Source of the DNA: an uncultured Desulfovibrio sp.
Lineage (GTDB): Bacteria; Desulfobacterota; Desulfovibrionia; Desulfovibrionales; Desulfovibrionaceae
DNA: 5,990 nt
Assembly: GCA_947177645.1 (NCBI GenBank)
Contig: CAMWVJ010000085.1
Location: 1 to 5,990, forward strand
Direction: 5' to 3'
The notes beneath the pieces are model-generated. The model ran no database searches. It was not told where the DNA came from and was given only the letters and a program-made list of their open reading frames with translations. The position numbers and the translations under genes were made by a program. This document shows, one piece after another, positions 1 through 5,990 of this stretch; within the stretch, counting starts at the first letter, position 1; each line of letters begins with the position of its first letter.

Positions 1-723
1 ATGCAGACCCCCGCGGTGGAACCAGGGGGTCATGTTCATGGTGCGGTCATTGGCGTTGAGCGGGAAGTGCATGAGCACGTCGTGGGCCGAGAGCACCTCG
101 TTGATGTCGTTGATGGGCACGGCCTTGGCCCGGTTCGTGGTGCCCGAGGTGTAGAGGCGCGTGGTCTCGTCATAGATATGTTTGCGGTGCCCGTGTGCGG
201 GGTCGGTCTCGGGCTGCCCGGCCACATAGTCGGCATAGGCGGTCGCGCCGGGGGCGCCTTGCGGCTCCGCACTCTCGGAAACCAGCACGATACGCCCCGG
301 CGTGTAGGCAGCCATGGCGAGGGCCTGTTCCGCCACCGGGGCGAAGGCGGCGTCATAGATGAAGACCGCGGGCTCGCTGTCATCGATGAGCAGGGCGAGC
401 TCACCGGCGGAGAGCCGGTAGTTGACCGGGCAGCCGATGGCGCCCAGCTTGTGCCCGGCCAAGTAGGCGAACACGAATTCCGGGCTGTTGAACAGCATGT
501 ACATGATGACGCTGTTCTTTCCGACGCCATCGGCCTTGAGGGCATGGGCGAGCCGGTTGGCGTCCGCATTGAGCTCGCGGTAGGTCCAGCGGCGGTCATC
601 CTCGGGCGAATACAGGGCCGGCCGGTCGCCGAAGCGGCCCACATTGCGCAAAAAGCCGTTCAGCCAGGTGAATTCATGCTCAAAATTGTCGCGGAACTGC
701 TCCACGTCATAGGTATACGTCAT
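1..723 (-). CDS. AMP-dependent acyl-CoA synthetase/ligase, N-terminal part (runs off the left edge)
   Basis: Adenylate-forming enzyme that would activate a carboxylic acid, probably a fatty acid, with ATP to an acyl-adenylate and then pass it to CoA or another thiol. Only 241 codons are visible. Family members usually have about 500-550 residues, so roughly the C-terminal half lies outside. What is seen: the usual N-terminal ANL-fold sequence (RPALYSP about 34-40, WTYRELNADANRLAHAL about 46-62, GHKLGAIGCPVNYRLS about 90-105) and the ATP-binding P-loop LYTSGTTNRAKAVP at 190-203. The P-loop is atypical, because the common form is TSGTTGxPK. PWFHRGGLH follows at 233-241. The start is the ATG overlapping the fabF stop as ATGA, with GAGGAG 8 bases upstream. 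The substrate cannot be judged from this part. Pairing with a ketoacyl synthase suggests a fatty-acyl substrate. Family is certain; acyl-CoA versus acyl-ACP/acyl-AMP ligase activity is open. Confidence 0.9.
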   Translation of the reverse strand, partial: MTYTYDVEQFRDNFEHEFTWLNGFLRNVGRFGDRPALYSPEDDRRWTYRELNADANRLAHALKADGVGKNSVIMYMLFNSPEFVFAYLAGHKLGAIGCPVNYRLSAGELALLIDDSEPAVFIYDAAFAPVAEQALAMAAYTPGRIVLVSESAEPQGAPGATAYADYVAGQPETDPAHGHRKHIYDETTRLYTSGTTNRAKAVPINDINEVLSAHDVLMHFPLNANDRTMNMTPWFHRGGLH

Positions 724-1970
724 GAGGCGGTCTCCTCAGCGGGGCGCGTGACAATGATGCTCGAATTCTGGCCGCCGAAGCCCAGCGAATTGGACATGGC
801 CGCGTCCACCCGCGCTTCCCGCGCCGTGCGGGGCACATAGTCGAGGTCGCATTGTGGGTCGGGCGTGTCGAGGTTGAGGGTCGGGGGCAGGATGCCTTCG
901 CGCAGGGCCATGATGCAGGCGATGATCTCGGTGATGCCGCCCGCGCCCATGAGGTGCCCGGTGGCGCCCTTGGTGGAGCTCACGGGCGGGGCCGTGTCAA
1001 TGCCGCCAAAAACCTTCTTGAGGGCCACGGTCTCGGCGATGTCGCCCAGGCCCGTGGAGGTGCCGTGTGCGTTGACATAGCCGATGGCCGAGGGCGCAAG
1101 CCCGGCGCGCCGCAGGGCCGCGCGCATGCAGGCGGCAGCGCCTTCGCCCGTGGGGTCGGGTGCGGTGATGTGGTGGGCGTCAAGGCTGTTGCCCCAGCCG
1201 GCCAGCTCGGCGAGCACCTGGGCACCGCGCGCCCGCGCATGCGCCAGCATCTCAAGGACGAGCGCGCCACCGCCCTCACCGATGACGAAGCCGTCCCGGT
1301 CGCGGTCAAAGGGGCGGGAGGCCGCCTTGGGCGCGTCGTTGCGCCGGGAGAGGGCGCGCGCCTGGGCGAGGCTCGAGACCACGCTCGGGCAGAGGATGCT
1401 TTCGCCGCCGAGCACGAGCATGGCGTCCGCCTCGCCGGCCCTGAGCAGCATGGCGGCGGTCATGATGGCGTCGCCCCCGGCGGAGCAGGCGGTTTCCAGC
1501 GTCATGCCCGGGCCGTGGATGCCGTAATGGATGGCGAGATGCGCCGCCGCCATGTTGCCGATGATCATGGGCACGAAGTGCGGGCTCACCTTGCCGGTCT
1601 TGCTGCCGAGAAAGGCCGCTTCGCCGGCGCTGGCCTCGGCGATGCCCGCAAGGGCCGTGCCCATGGTGATGCCCACCCTTTCGGGGGCGCCCGCGATGTC
1701 AAGGCCGCTCTGGGCGAGCGCCTCCACGCCGGCCACGAAGGCATAGCGCATGAAGCGCGCGGCATTGCGGGCCACGGCGCGCGGGAGGTCATCTTCGGGG
1801 AGGTCGTGCACCTCGGCGGCGATGCGCACGGGAAGCAGGGAAGCGTCAAAGCGCGTGAGCGCGTCCACGCCGCACTCGCCTTCGATGAGCGCGCGCCAAT
1901 AGTCGGCCACGCCGATGCCGAGCGGCGTGACGGCGCCCATGCCGGTGATGACGATGCGGCTTGCACTCAT
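720..1970 (-). CDS. fabF: 3-oxoacyl-[acyl-carrier-protein] synthase II (FabF/KAS II type)
   Basis: Condenses an acyl-enzyme thioester with malonyl-ACP to give 3-oxoacyl-ACP, the chain-extension step of cytosolic type II fatty acid synthesis. The protein has 416 residues, the normal length for FabF. It begins with the typical RIVITGMGAVTPLG (5-18). The active-site Cys is C162 in LETACSAGG. The two catalytic His are H302 in NAHGTSTGLGD and H339 in KGATGHLMGAGG, with K334 in the same motif. FDRDRDGFVIGEG (221-233) and NSLGFGGQN (394-402) are further family signatures. The set of catalytic residues is complete, so the enzyme should be active. The start codon overlaps the mltB stop as ATGA. The only Shine-Dalgarno candidate is a run of six G, 6 bases upstream. 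No acyl carrier protein gene or fabG is adjacent on the visible side, unlike the usual fabF locus. It may therefore be a second KAS dedicated to a particular acyl chain rather than the housekeeping copy. Confidence 0.95.
   Translation of the reverse strand: MSASRIVITGMGAVTPLGIGVADYWRALIEGECGVDALTRFDASLLPVRIAAEVHDLPEDDLPRAVARNAARFMRYAFVAGVEALAQSGLDIAGAPERVGITMGTALAGIAEASAGEAAFLGSKTGKVSPHFVPMIIGNMAAAHLAIHYGIHGPGMTLETACSAGGDAIMTAAMLLRAGEADAMLVLGGESILCPSVVSSLAQARALSRRNDAPKAASRPFDRDRDGFVIGEGGGALVLEMLAHARARGAQVLAELAGWGNSLDAHHITAPDPTGEGAAACMRAALRRAGLAPSAIGYVNAHGTSTGLGDIAETVALKKVFGGIDTAPPVSSTKGATGHLMGAGGITEIIACIMALREGILPPTLNLDTPDPQCDLDYVPRTAREARVDAAMSNSLGFGGQNSSIIVTRPAEETAS
732..737 (-). promoter_or_regulatory. 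Ribosome binding site of the acyl-CoA synthetase gene
   Basis: GAGGAG on the minus strand, 8 bases before the ATG. It lies inside the last codons of fabF. It supports both the chosen start and translational coupling through the ATGA overlap. Confidence 0.7.
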
Positions 1971-3109
1971 GGCCTGCCCCCCGAAACCGAAGATGTTTGA
2001 ACCGCTGCGGCCGGCGCCGGGACCTGGGCCACGAGATCGCTCAGGGCGAGGATGGTATTGGCGTAAGTGCGGGAGTGATTGTAGGTCATGAGCAGGGCGT
2101 GCTGGCGTTCACGGGAGAGCCCGGCCTTCCAGCCGTGGCGGGCAAGGTAGTTGGCGAGGCTCGCGATGGCGTCCGGCGCGGTGAAGAGGTCCACGCGGCC
2201 GTCACCGTCGCCGTCGGCGCCATAGGTGGAAATGTTGGAGGGCATGAACTGGCACAGGCCCACGGCCCCGTAAATGGAGCCCGGCAGTCTCTCGGGGGCG
2301 ATGCGGTCGCGGAGCAGGTGCTGCACCAGAGCCCTGGTTTCCTTATAGGCCCAGTCGGCGCGCTTGTGCAGGGTCTCCGTGAGCCAAGGCATGTGCTTCT
2401 CATAGCCGGGCAGTTGCGGGAGCCACTGGCTGATGTCTTTGGGCCTGGTGCTCACCGCCATGCTGGCGAGGGTGTAGAAGGCGTTTTCCGGCACATCGCC
2501 GAGCACCTTGCCAAGGCGCGTCTCCACAAAGAGCAGGGAGGCCGCGATGGCCGGCGGCACGCCGTAGCGCGCGTCCGCGGCGGCAAAGGCGCCCTCGTGC
2601 GCGGCGATGAAGTCGCGGCAGAGCGCGGCATTGGCCGCGGTGACCACGCTCTTGTAATATTGGGGCGCGGGCTTGGCCGTGGCCGGCCGCGGCAGGAAGC
2701 GGCGGCGGTACAGCTCGCGGATCTTGCGGCCCATGGGCGACTGTGTGGGCGTGGGCGCGAGCGTAGCCAGCAGGGCGTCCACGCTCGGGCCGGAAAGGCC
2801 GTCGGCCACAAGGCGCGCGGCCAGCGGCTGCCAGCAGGGCGCGACTTCTCCGGCTGCCACGCCCGCTGCAAGAGTTCCGGTATGAGGCCTTGCCTCGTTG
2901 GCGGCGGCGGTGGAGGCAGCCGCCAGAGCCTCTTCGGCCGGGTCGGCCATGTCCGGCGCCTTGGCCGTGCGCGCGCTGCCGCAGGCCGCCAGAAGCAACG
3001 CGCAGGCGAGGATCAGGGCGAGCAGGTCAGCCGGGCGCCGCGCCGCCGCAAGGCTCCCGTGCGCGGCGGGCGCAGGGAGCAGGATGTGCCGGAAGAGCGG
3101 CGACGCCAT
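1967..3109 (-). CDS. mltB: Lytic murein transglycosylase, MltB-type lipoprotein (SLT_2 / GH103 family)
   Basis: Cleaves the glycan strands of peptidoglycan between MurNAc and GlcNAc, leaving 1,6-anhydro-MurNAc ends, and acts from a membrane-anchored lipoprotein in the periplasm. The protein has 380 residues. A hydrophobic segment at 28-42 ends in the lipobox LAAC with lipidated Cys43. Gly at +2 predicts outer-membrane sorting under the standard Lol rule. An Ala-rich linker follows. The catalytic Glu is E196 in FVETRLGKVLG. SIYGAVGLCQFMPSN (278-292) matches the MltB signature. D299-D307 (DGDGDGRVD) looks like the EF-hand-like Ca-binding loop known in E. coli Slt35/MltB. DAIASLANYLARHGWK (313-328) and MTYNHSRTYANTIL (341-354) complete the fold. 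The start is the ATG one base after the regulator stop, with AGGAG 7 bases upstream. The frame stays open to 3649, but that part overlaps the regulator and is not family-like. The signal peptide is rather long (42 residues), so a slightly later start is possible. Confidence 0.93.
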   Translation of the reverse strand: MASPLFRHILLPAPAAHGSLAAARRPADLLALILACALLLAACGSARTAKAPDMADPAEEALAAASTAAANEARPHTGTLAAGVAAGEVAPCWQPLAARLVADGLSGPSVDALLATLAPTPTQSPMGRKIRELYRRRFLPRPATAKPAPQYYKSVVTAANAALCRDFIAAHEGAFAAADARYGVPPAIAASLLFVETRLGKVLGDVPENAFYTLASMAVSTRPKDISQWLPQLPGYEKHMPWLTETLHKRADWAYKETRALVQHLLRDRIAPERLPGSIYGAVGLCQFMPSNISTYGADGDGDGRVDLFTAPDAIASLANYLARHGWKAGLSRERQHALLMTYNHSRTYANTILALSDLVAQVPAPAAAVQTSSVSGGRP

Positions 3110-3122
3110 GCTAGAACTCCTG
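3107..3122 (-). repeat. 16-base direct repeat, copy B, covering the mltB ribosome binding site and start
   Basis: On the minus strand this reads CAGGAGTTCTAGCATG. It contains the end of the regulator gene (Gln-Glu-Phe-stop), the AGGAG ribosome binding site and the mltB ATG. It matches the copy at the regulator start in 15 of 16 bases; the copies are 694 bases apart. Confidence 0.8.
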
Positions 3123-3803
3123 CAGCGTCCAGACCACGCGCCCGAGGAGCCGTTGGCGCAGGAGCTCCGGCGCGAGCACCGTCTCCGGGAATTCGGGAGA
3201 TTCCGAACGCAGCAGATAGCCCGTCTGCGCGCCGTCAAGGAAGATGCGGCGGAGCACCAGGCCCTCGTTGGGCGCGAACAGCGCGTAGATCTTGCCGGAG
3301 GTGACGGCGTTCTCCCGCGTGTCCACGCCGAAGCGCGCCCCCTGCGAGATGAGCGGGGCCATGTTGACCCCGCGCATGCGGAACACGAGCACGCCCGGGC
3401 GCACGAGGGAAAGCGGCAGGGAGATCTTGCCCTGCGGCGTGAATTCGGGCCGGTCGCCGGCGTCGTCCCAGACGGCGGGCATGGCAAATTCGGTGCACAC
3501 GAGGTGCTTGGCCTGGTCGTCGCCGTAGACGGCGGTGTTTTCCGCCAGGAAGGCCGGCGCATCCTGCGGGGCATAGCCCTCTTCGGTGCGCAGGTACATG
3601 GGGCCCATGCCCTGTTTGAGCCAGTCGGGATTGAGGCCGAACTTCTCAAAAAGTTTCATGTACCAGTCGCCCGGCACGGAATTGCGCCGCTTGGCGTCAG
3701 AAATGCTGGACTGGCGGATGTCGAGCACTTCCGCCAGTTCCATTTGCGTCCGGCAATTGGTCGCAAGGGTGATACGGCCATATATTTCCGCAAATGAAGA
3801 CAT
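3111..3803 (-). CDS. CI-like transcriptional regulator: HTH domain plus S24-type domain lacking the catalytic Ser/Lys
   Basis: 230-residue DNA-binding protein with a phage-CI-repressor-like architecture, probably a dimeric regulator. Its target is unknown. The N-terminal domain (about 4-71) carries a helix-turn-helix: TQMELAEVLD (19-28), then SSISDAKRR (32-40), followed by LNPDWLKQGMGPMYL (57-71), which fits the Phage_CI_repr family. The C-terminal part (about 125-230) fits the LexA/CI/UmuD (S24) fold: ISLPLSLVRPGVLVFRMRG, then VDTRENAVTSGKIYALF. The nucleophile motif G[DxS]M reads G145-V-N147-M-A-P, so Asn stands where Ser is expected. The general-base Lys position (VKR in LexA) reads L184-R185-R186, so Arg replaces Lys. 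Self-cleavage is therefore not expected. The start is supported by AGGAG 7 bases upstream. It is located 19 bases after hflC. The open frame extends to 4202 but overlaps hflC. No phage genes are nearby, so it looks like a resident chromosomal regulator. Confidence 0.88.
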   Translation of the reverse strand: MSSFAEIYGRITLATNCRTQMELAEVLDIRQSSISDAKRRNSVPGDWYMKLFEKFGLNPDWLKQGMGPMYLRTEEGYAPQDAPAFLAENTAVYGDDQAKHLVCTEFAMPAVWDDAGDRPEFTPQGKISLPLSLVRPGVLVFRMRGVNMAPLISQGARFGVDTRENAVTSGKIYALFAPNEGLVLRRIFLDGAQTGYLLRSESPEFPETVLAPELLRQRLLGRVVWTLQEF

Positions 3804-3816
3804 GCCAGAACTCCTG
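3801..3816 (-). repeat. 16-base direct repeat, copy A, covering the regulator ribosome binding site and start
   Basis: On the minus strand this reads CAGGAGTTCTGGCATG and holds AGGAG, a 7-base spacer and the ATG of the regulator gene. The single difference from copy B is G for A in the spacer. The match is longer than the shared Shine-Dalgarno core alone would require. Confidence 0.8.
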
Positions 3817-3822
3817 ACGCCG

Positions 3823-4671
3823 CTACTGTTGCAGGTTGAGCAGCGGCGCTTCGTTGGTGAGCACCATCTTGCTGTTATCCTTGAAGGATTTTCGCATGGC
3901 CTCCAGCCAGCGCTGGTAGGCGTAGAAATCCGGCGACTTGCTGTAGGCGCCCGCATAGGTGGCGGCCGCCTTGGCGTCGCCGCGGCCGCGTTCCACCTGC
4001 GCCTCGCGGGCCGCCTCGGCGAGGATGAGGGCGCGCTGCCGGTCGGCGTCGGAGCGGATGCGGGTGGATTCCTCCTCGCCCTCGGAGCGGTACTGCTTGG
4101 CCTGGCGCTCGCGCTCGGCGCGCATGCGCTCGAAGATGGCGCGCTGGTTTTCCTGCGGAAGGTCGGTGCGCTTGATGCGTACGTCCAGCACCTCCACGCC
4201 AAAGGGCTTCATGAGCTCCGAGACCTTGTCGGTCACTTCCTTCATGATGTTGGCGCGGTGCGAGGAAACGACCTGCGTCAGCGTGTAGGCGCCCACGAGC
4301 GCGCGCAGCTGCGAATACACCACGTCGTCGAGGCGGGCCTGCGCGCCGGGTATGGTGCGCATGGTGCGGTAGAACTGGAGCGGGTCGATGATGCGCCAGC
4401 GGGCGTAGTTGTCGAGCACGATGGCCTTCTTGTCCACGGTGAAGGCTTCGCGGGAGCGAGCCTCGTAATCGAGCACCCGCGAGTCGAAATAGACCACGTT
4501 CTGGACGAAGGGCAGCTTGAAATGCAGGCCCGGGCCGTAGACCTCGGGCAGCGGCTCGCCGAGCTGGAGCACCAGCGCCTTCTGCGTCTGGTGCACAGTG
4601 AAGAAGCACTGGCTGCCGAGCGCCGCGAGCGCGAGGATGAGCACCACGAGGAGAAAGGGGTTCTTTTTCAT
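3823..4671 (-). CDS. hflC: HflC, SPFH/band 7 subunit of the FtsH-modulating HflKC complex
   Basis: Partner of HflK. In E. coli, HflK and HflC form a large cage in the inner membrane around the AAA protease FtsH and modulate its access to substrates. The protein has 282 residues, shorter than E. coli HflC (about 330). The N-terminal anchor is FLLVVLILALAALGSQCFF (6-24). A periplasmic band 7 domain follows (about 25-185) with VHQTQKALVLQLGEP (26-40) and GPGLHFKLPFVQNVVYFDSR (46-65). The charged helical stretch ERMRAERERQAKQYRSEGEE (181-200), continuing to AEAAREAQ, is the typical HflC coiled-coil. The C-terminal DFYAYQRWLEAMRKSF (248-263) is also family-typical. It starts in an ATGA overlap with hflK, with AGGAG 7 bases upstream, as expected for subunits made in fixed ratio. 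Nothing suggests inactivation. Confidence 0.95.
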   Translation of the reverse strand: MKKNPFLLVVLILALAALGSQCFFTVHQTQKALVLQLGEPLPEVYGPGLHFKLPFVQNVVYFDSRVLDYEARSREAFTVDKKAIVLDNYARWRIIDPLQFYRTMRTIPGAQARLDDVVYSQLRALVGAYTLTQVVSSHRANIMKEVTDKVSELMKPFGVEVLDVRIKRTDLPQENQRAIFERMRAERERQAKQYRSEGEEESTRIRSDADRQRALILAEAAREAQVERGRGDAKAAATYAGAYSKSPDFYAYQRWLEAMRKSFKDNSKMVLTNEAPLLNLQQ

Positions 4672-5912
4672 GGCCGTTCTCCTGCGGGGGCCGCGGCCGA
4701 GGCGCCGGGGGCCGGTTGCGCCTGCTGGCGCACTTCGGGCGCGGCGCGGCGCTCGGTGCTCGCCGCCTCGGGCAGCCTCGGCGCGCTCAGGCTCGGGAGC
4801 GGCAGATACGGCAGCGCCTTGGAGGCCGCCGCGCCATCCATGAGCACCTTTTCGCCGGAACCGGCGAGGATGTCTTCCATGGTCTCGTAATAAAGGCGCT
4901 GCTTTGTCACCTTGGGCGCCTTGTCATACTCCACGCGCAGGGCGTCGAAGCGCTCGGCGTCGCCCTCGGCGTGGCGCACGCGGGTGGCGCTGTAGGCCTC
5001 GGCCTGGTTCTTCATGGCCGCGGCCTGCCCGCGGGCCTTGGGCAAAAGCTCGTTGCGGTAGGCCTCGGCCTGGTTGATGATCCGGCTCTTGTCCTCGCGG
5101 GCGCTGGCCACGTCCTTGAAGGCGTCAATGACCTCCTTGGGCGGGTGCACGTCCTGCAACTGCACCGCGATGATCTGGATGCCCGCGCCGTAGCGGTCGA
5201 GGATATGCTGGAGCAGCTGGGTGGCCTCGCTCTGGATCTTGAGCTTGCCGTCGGTGATGGCGGAATCTATCTCGCTGTTGCCGATGACCTCGCGCATGGC
5301 GGCTTCGGCCGCATTGCGCACGAGGGCCGTGGGCGCGCTGACGTTGAAGAGATACTGCACCGGGTCGCTGATCTTGTACTGCACGCTGAACTGGACATTG
5401 ACGATGTTCTCGTCGCCAGTGAGCATGGAGGCCTCTTCGGCGATGGTGCGCACCTGGCCCTGCTGGAAGGTGGCGGACTGCCCCACGGAGCGGAAGCCCA
5501 CCTCGCTGCGCAGCACCTGCGTGACCTGGGGCTTGTAGACCGTTTCAAAGGGGGCAGGCAGCGCATAGTGCGGGCCCGGGTCCACCGTGCGGTCATAGCG
5601 GCCGAAGCGGAGCACCACCCCCTGCTCGTCGGGATTGACGATATAGATGCCGGAGAGCAGCCAGAGCACCACCGCGGCGATGCCGATGAGCAGCACAAGG
5701 CGCCCGTTGGGCAGCTTGAAGCGGGAAAGGCGCTCAAAGGGGTTATTGGGGCCGCCCCCGCGGCTTTCATTGAGCAGATAACGCTGGTTGCGCGGCTTTT
5801 CGCGGCCGGCCTCCACGTCGTCGCCGTCCGGCTCTTCCGGGCGGCGCGGCGGGCGTTGGGCGCCCTGCTGGCGCTGCCGCTTTTCCTGTAGCTTGTCCCA
5901 ATCCCAGTTCAT
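4668..5912 (-). CDS. hflK: HflK, SPFH/band 7 subunit of the FtsH-modulating HflKC complex
   Basis: Inner-membrane protein that assembles with HflC and FtsH. The protein has 414 residues, close to the usual HflK length (about 420). Order of parts: a cytoplasmic, very polar N-terminus rich in Arg, Gln, Pro and Gly (1-68, with GGGPNNPFERL at 52-62); one transmembrane helix, RLVLLIGIAAVVLWLLSGIY (71-90); a band 7 domain (about 92-265) with NPDEQGVVLRFGRYDRTV (93-110) and VQFSVQYKISDPVQYLFNV (173-191); the segment AVQLQDVHPPKEVIDAFKDV (249-268), a hallmark of HflK; a long charged helix to about 345; and an Ala/Pro-rich tail (about 370-414). The start is the ATG giving MNWDWDKLQEKR. The frame could be extended to a TTG at 5972, but that adds 20 residues unlike the family and has no ribosome binding site. 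No strong Shine-Dalgarno precedes the chosen ATG either. It is the first gene of the block within the window. Confidence 0.95.
   Translation of the reverse strand: MNWDWDKLQEKRQRQQGAQRPPRRPEEPDGDDVEAGREKPRNQRYLLNESRGGGPNNPFERLSRFKLPNGRLVLLIGIAAVVLWLLSGIYIVNPDEQGVVLRFGRYDRTVDPGPHYALPAPFETVYKPQVTQVLRSEVGFRSVGQSATFQQGQVRTIAEEASMLTGDENIVNVQFSVQYKISDPVQYLFNVSAPTALVRNAAEAAMREVIGNSEIDSAITDGKLKIQSEATQLLQHILDRYGAGIQIIAVQLQDVHPPKEVIDAFKDVASAREDKSRIINQAEAYRNELLPKARGQAAAMKNQAEAYSATRVRHAEGDAERFDALRVEYDKAPKVTKQRLYYETMEDILAGSGEKVLMDGAAASKALPYLPLPSLSAPRLPEAASTERRAAPEVRQQAQPAPGASAAAPAGERP
4679..4683 (-). promoter_or_regulatory. Ribosome binding site of hflC
   Basis: AGGAG on the minus strand, 7 bases before the hflC ATG, inside the hflK 3' end. 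It confirms the start that overlaps the hflK stop. Confidence 0.7.
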
Positions 5913-5941
5913 GATGGAGATGATTCTTGGCTGCTGGTGGG

Positions 5942-5959
5942 GCGGCGTCAGGGCGCCGC
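5942..5959 (-). other. GC-rich hairpin in the hflK leader
   Basis: Perfect six-base inverted repeat GCGGCG/CGCCGC with a six-base loop, about 30 bases upstream of the hflK start. There is no following T-run, so it is not an intrinsic terminator. It could influence translation of hflK, but short GC stems also arise by chance in such GC-rich DNA. Confidence 0.35.
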
Positions 5960-5977
5960 AAAACCGCTGCAAAGAGG

Positions 5978-5987
5978 ATTATTTATA
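5978..5987 (-). promoter_or_regulatory. Possible -10 element upstream of hflK
   Basis: The minus strand reads TATAAATAAT here, an AT-rich island in otherwise GC-rich DNA and similar to a sigma-70 -10 box (TATAAT). A transcript starting just downstream would have a leader of roughly 60-70 bases before hflK. The -35 region would lie beyond the right edge, so this cannot be confirmed. The stretch could also belong to the end of a neighbouring gene. Confidence 0.3.
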
Positions 5988-5990
5988 GGC

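Noticed and set aside
36..644. Minus-strand 202-residue open frame inside the acyl-CoA synthetase region
   Set aside because: It is a shifted frame with Ser/Pro/Arg/Thr-rich sequence. The frame starting at 723 gives a clear AMP-binding enzyme through to the window edge.
3456..3461. Ala115-Gly116 in the regulator as a LexA-type cleavage site
   Set aside because: The pair lies 32 residues before the Ser-equivalent position, compared with 35 in LexA and 38 in lambda CI. The catalytic residues are absent, and surrounding residues (DDAGDRP) do not resemble a known site. At most it is a vestige.
3111..3803. Prophage remnant suggested by the CI-like regulator
   Set aside because: There are no integrase, structural, or other phage genes, no att-like site, and the gene sits inside a tight housekeeping operon on the same strand.
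3111..4202. Upstream-extended version of the regulator (363 residues) and of mltB (to 3649)
   Set aside because: The extensions run through hflC and the regulator in another frame and show no domain. Clear AGGAG-ATG starts exist at 3803 and 3109.
1..5891. Long plus-strand open frames (for example 1-840, 852-2000, 1961-3304, 3586-4890, 4716-5891)
   Set aside because: They lie opposite the recognised genes, and their translations are low-complexity Ala/Gly/Arg/His-rich with no known motif. In GC-rich DNA the antisense frames stay open by codon bias.
5942..5959. Hairpin before hflK as a terminator of an upstream gene
   Set aside because: It is only six base pairs and no T-run follows in either orientation.

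Overview
The window is one tightly packed minus-strand gene block with almost no intergenic DNA. Reading in the direction of transcription (right to left), it holds six genes: hflK, hflC, a CI-type regulator with an S24-like C-terminal domain, an MltB-type lytic transglycosylase lipoprotein, a FabF-type 3-oxoacyl-ACP synthase, and an AMP-dependent acyl-CoA synthetase/ligase cut by the left window edge. The first five are complete. The last shows only its first 241 residues.

The DNA is GC-rich, which explains the long open frames on the opposite strand. They have no recognisable protein content and were left out. The regulator's N-terminal half resembles regulators I associate with Desulfovibrionaceae. 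Together with the base composition, this suggests a Desulfovibrio-like Desulfobacterota host. That placement is an inference from recollection, not a database result.

Layout: hflK/hflC, hflC-distal mltB/fabF and fabF/ligase junctions are the four-base stop-start overlap ATGA. The gap between hflC and the regulator is 19 bases and between the regulator and mltB is 1 base. Good ribosome binding sites precede hflC, the regulator, mltB and the ligase. The six genes are therefore probably co-transcribed from a promoter at or beyond the right edge. An AT-rich TATAAA-like stretch lies at the extreme right, but its -35 region is outside the window.

Functionally the block joins inner-membrane proteolysis control (HflKC, the SPFH partner of FtsH), peptidoglycan cleavage (MltB-type) and fatty-acyl chemistry (FabF plus acyl-activating enzyme), with a DNA-binding regulator in the middle. 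An envelope-homeostasis theme is plausible but inferred. The two most notable points concern the regulator. Its S24-type domain has Asn and Arg where the autoproteolytic Ser and Lys belong. Its gene is also bounded by a near-perfect 16-base direct repeat spanning the start codons of the regulator and of mltB, as if it were a removable cassette.
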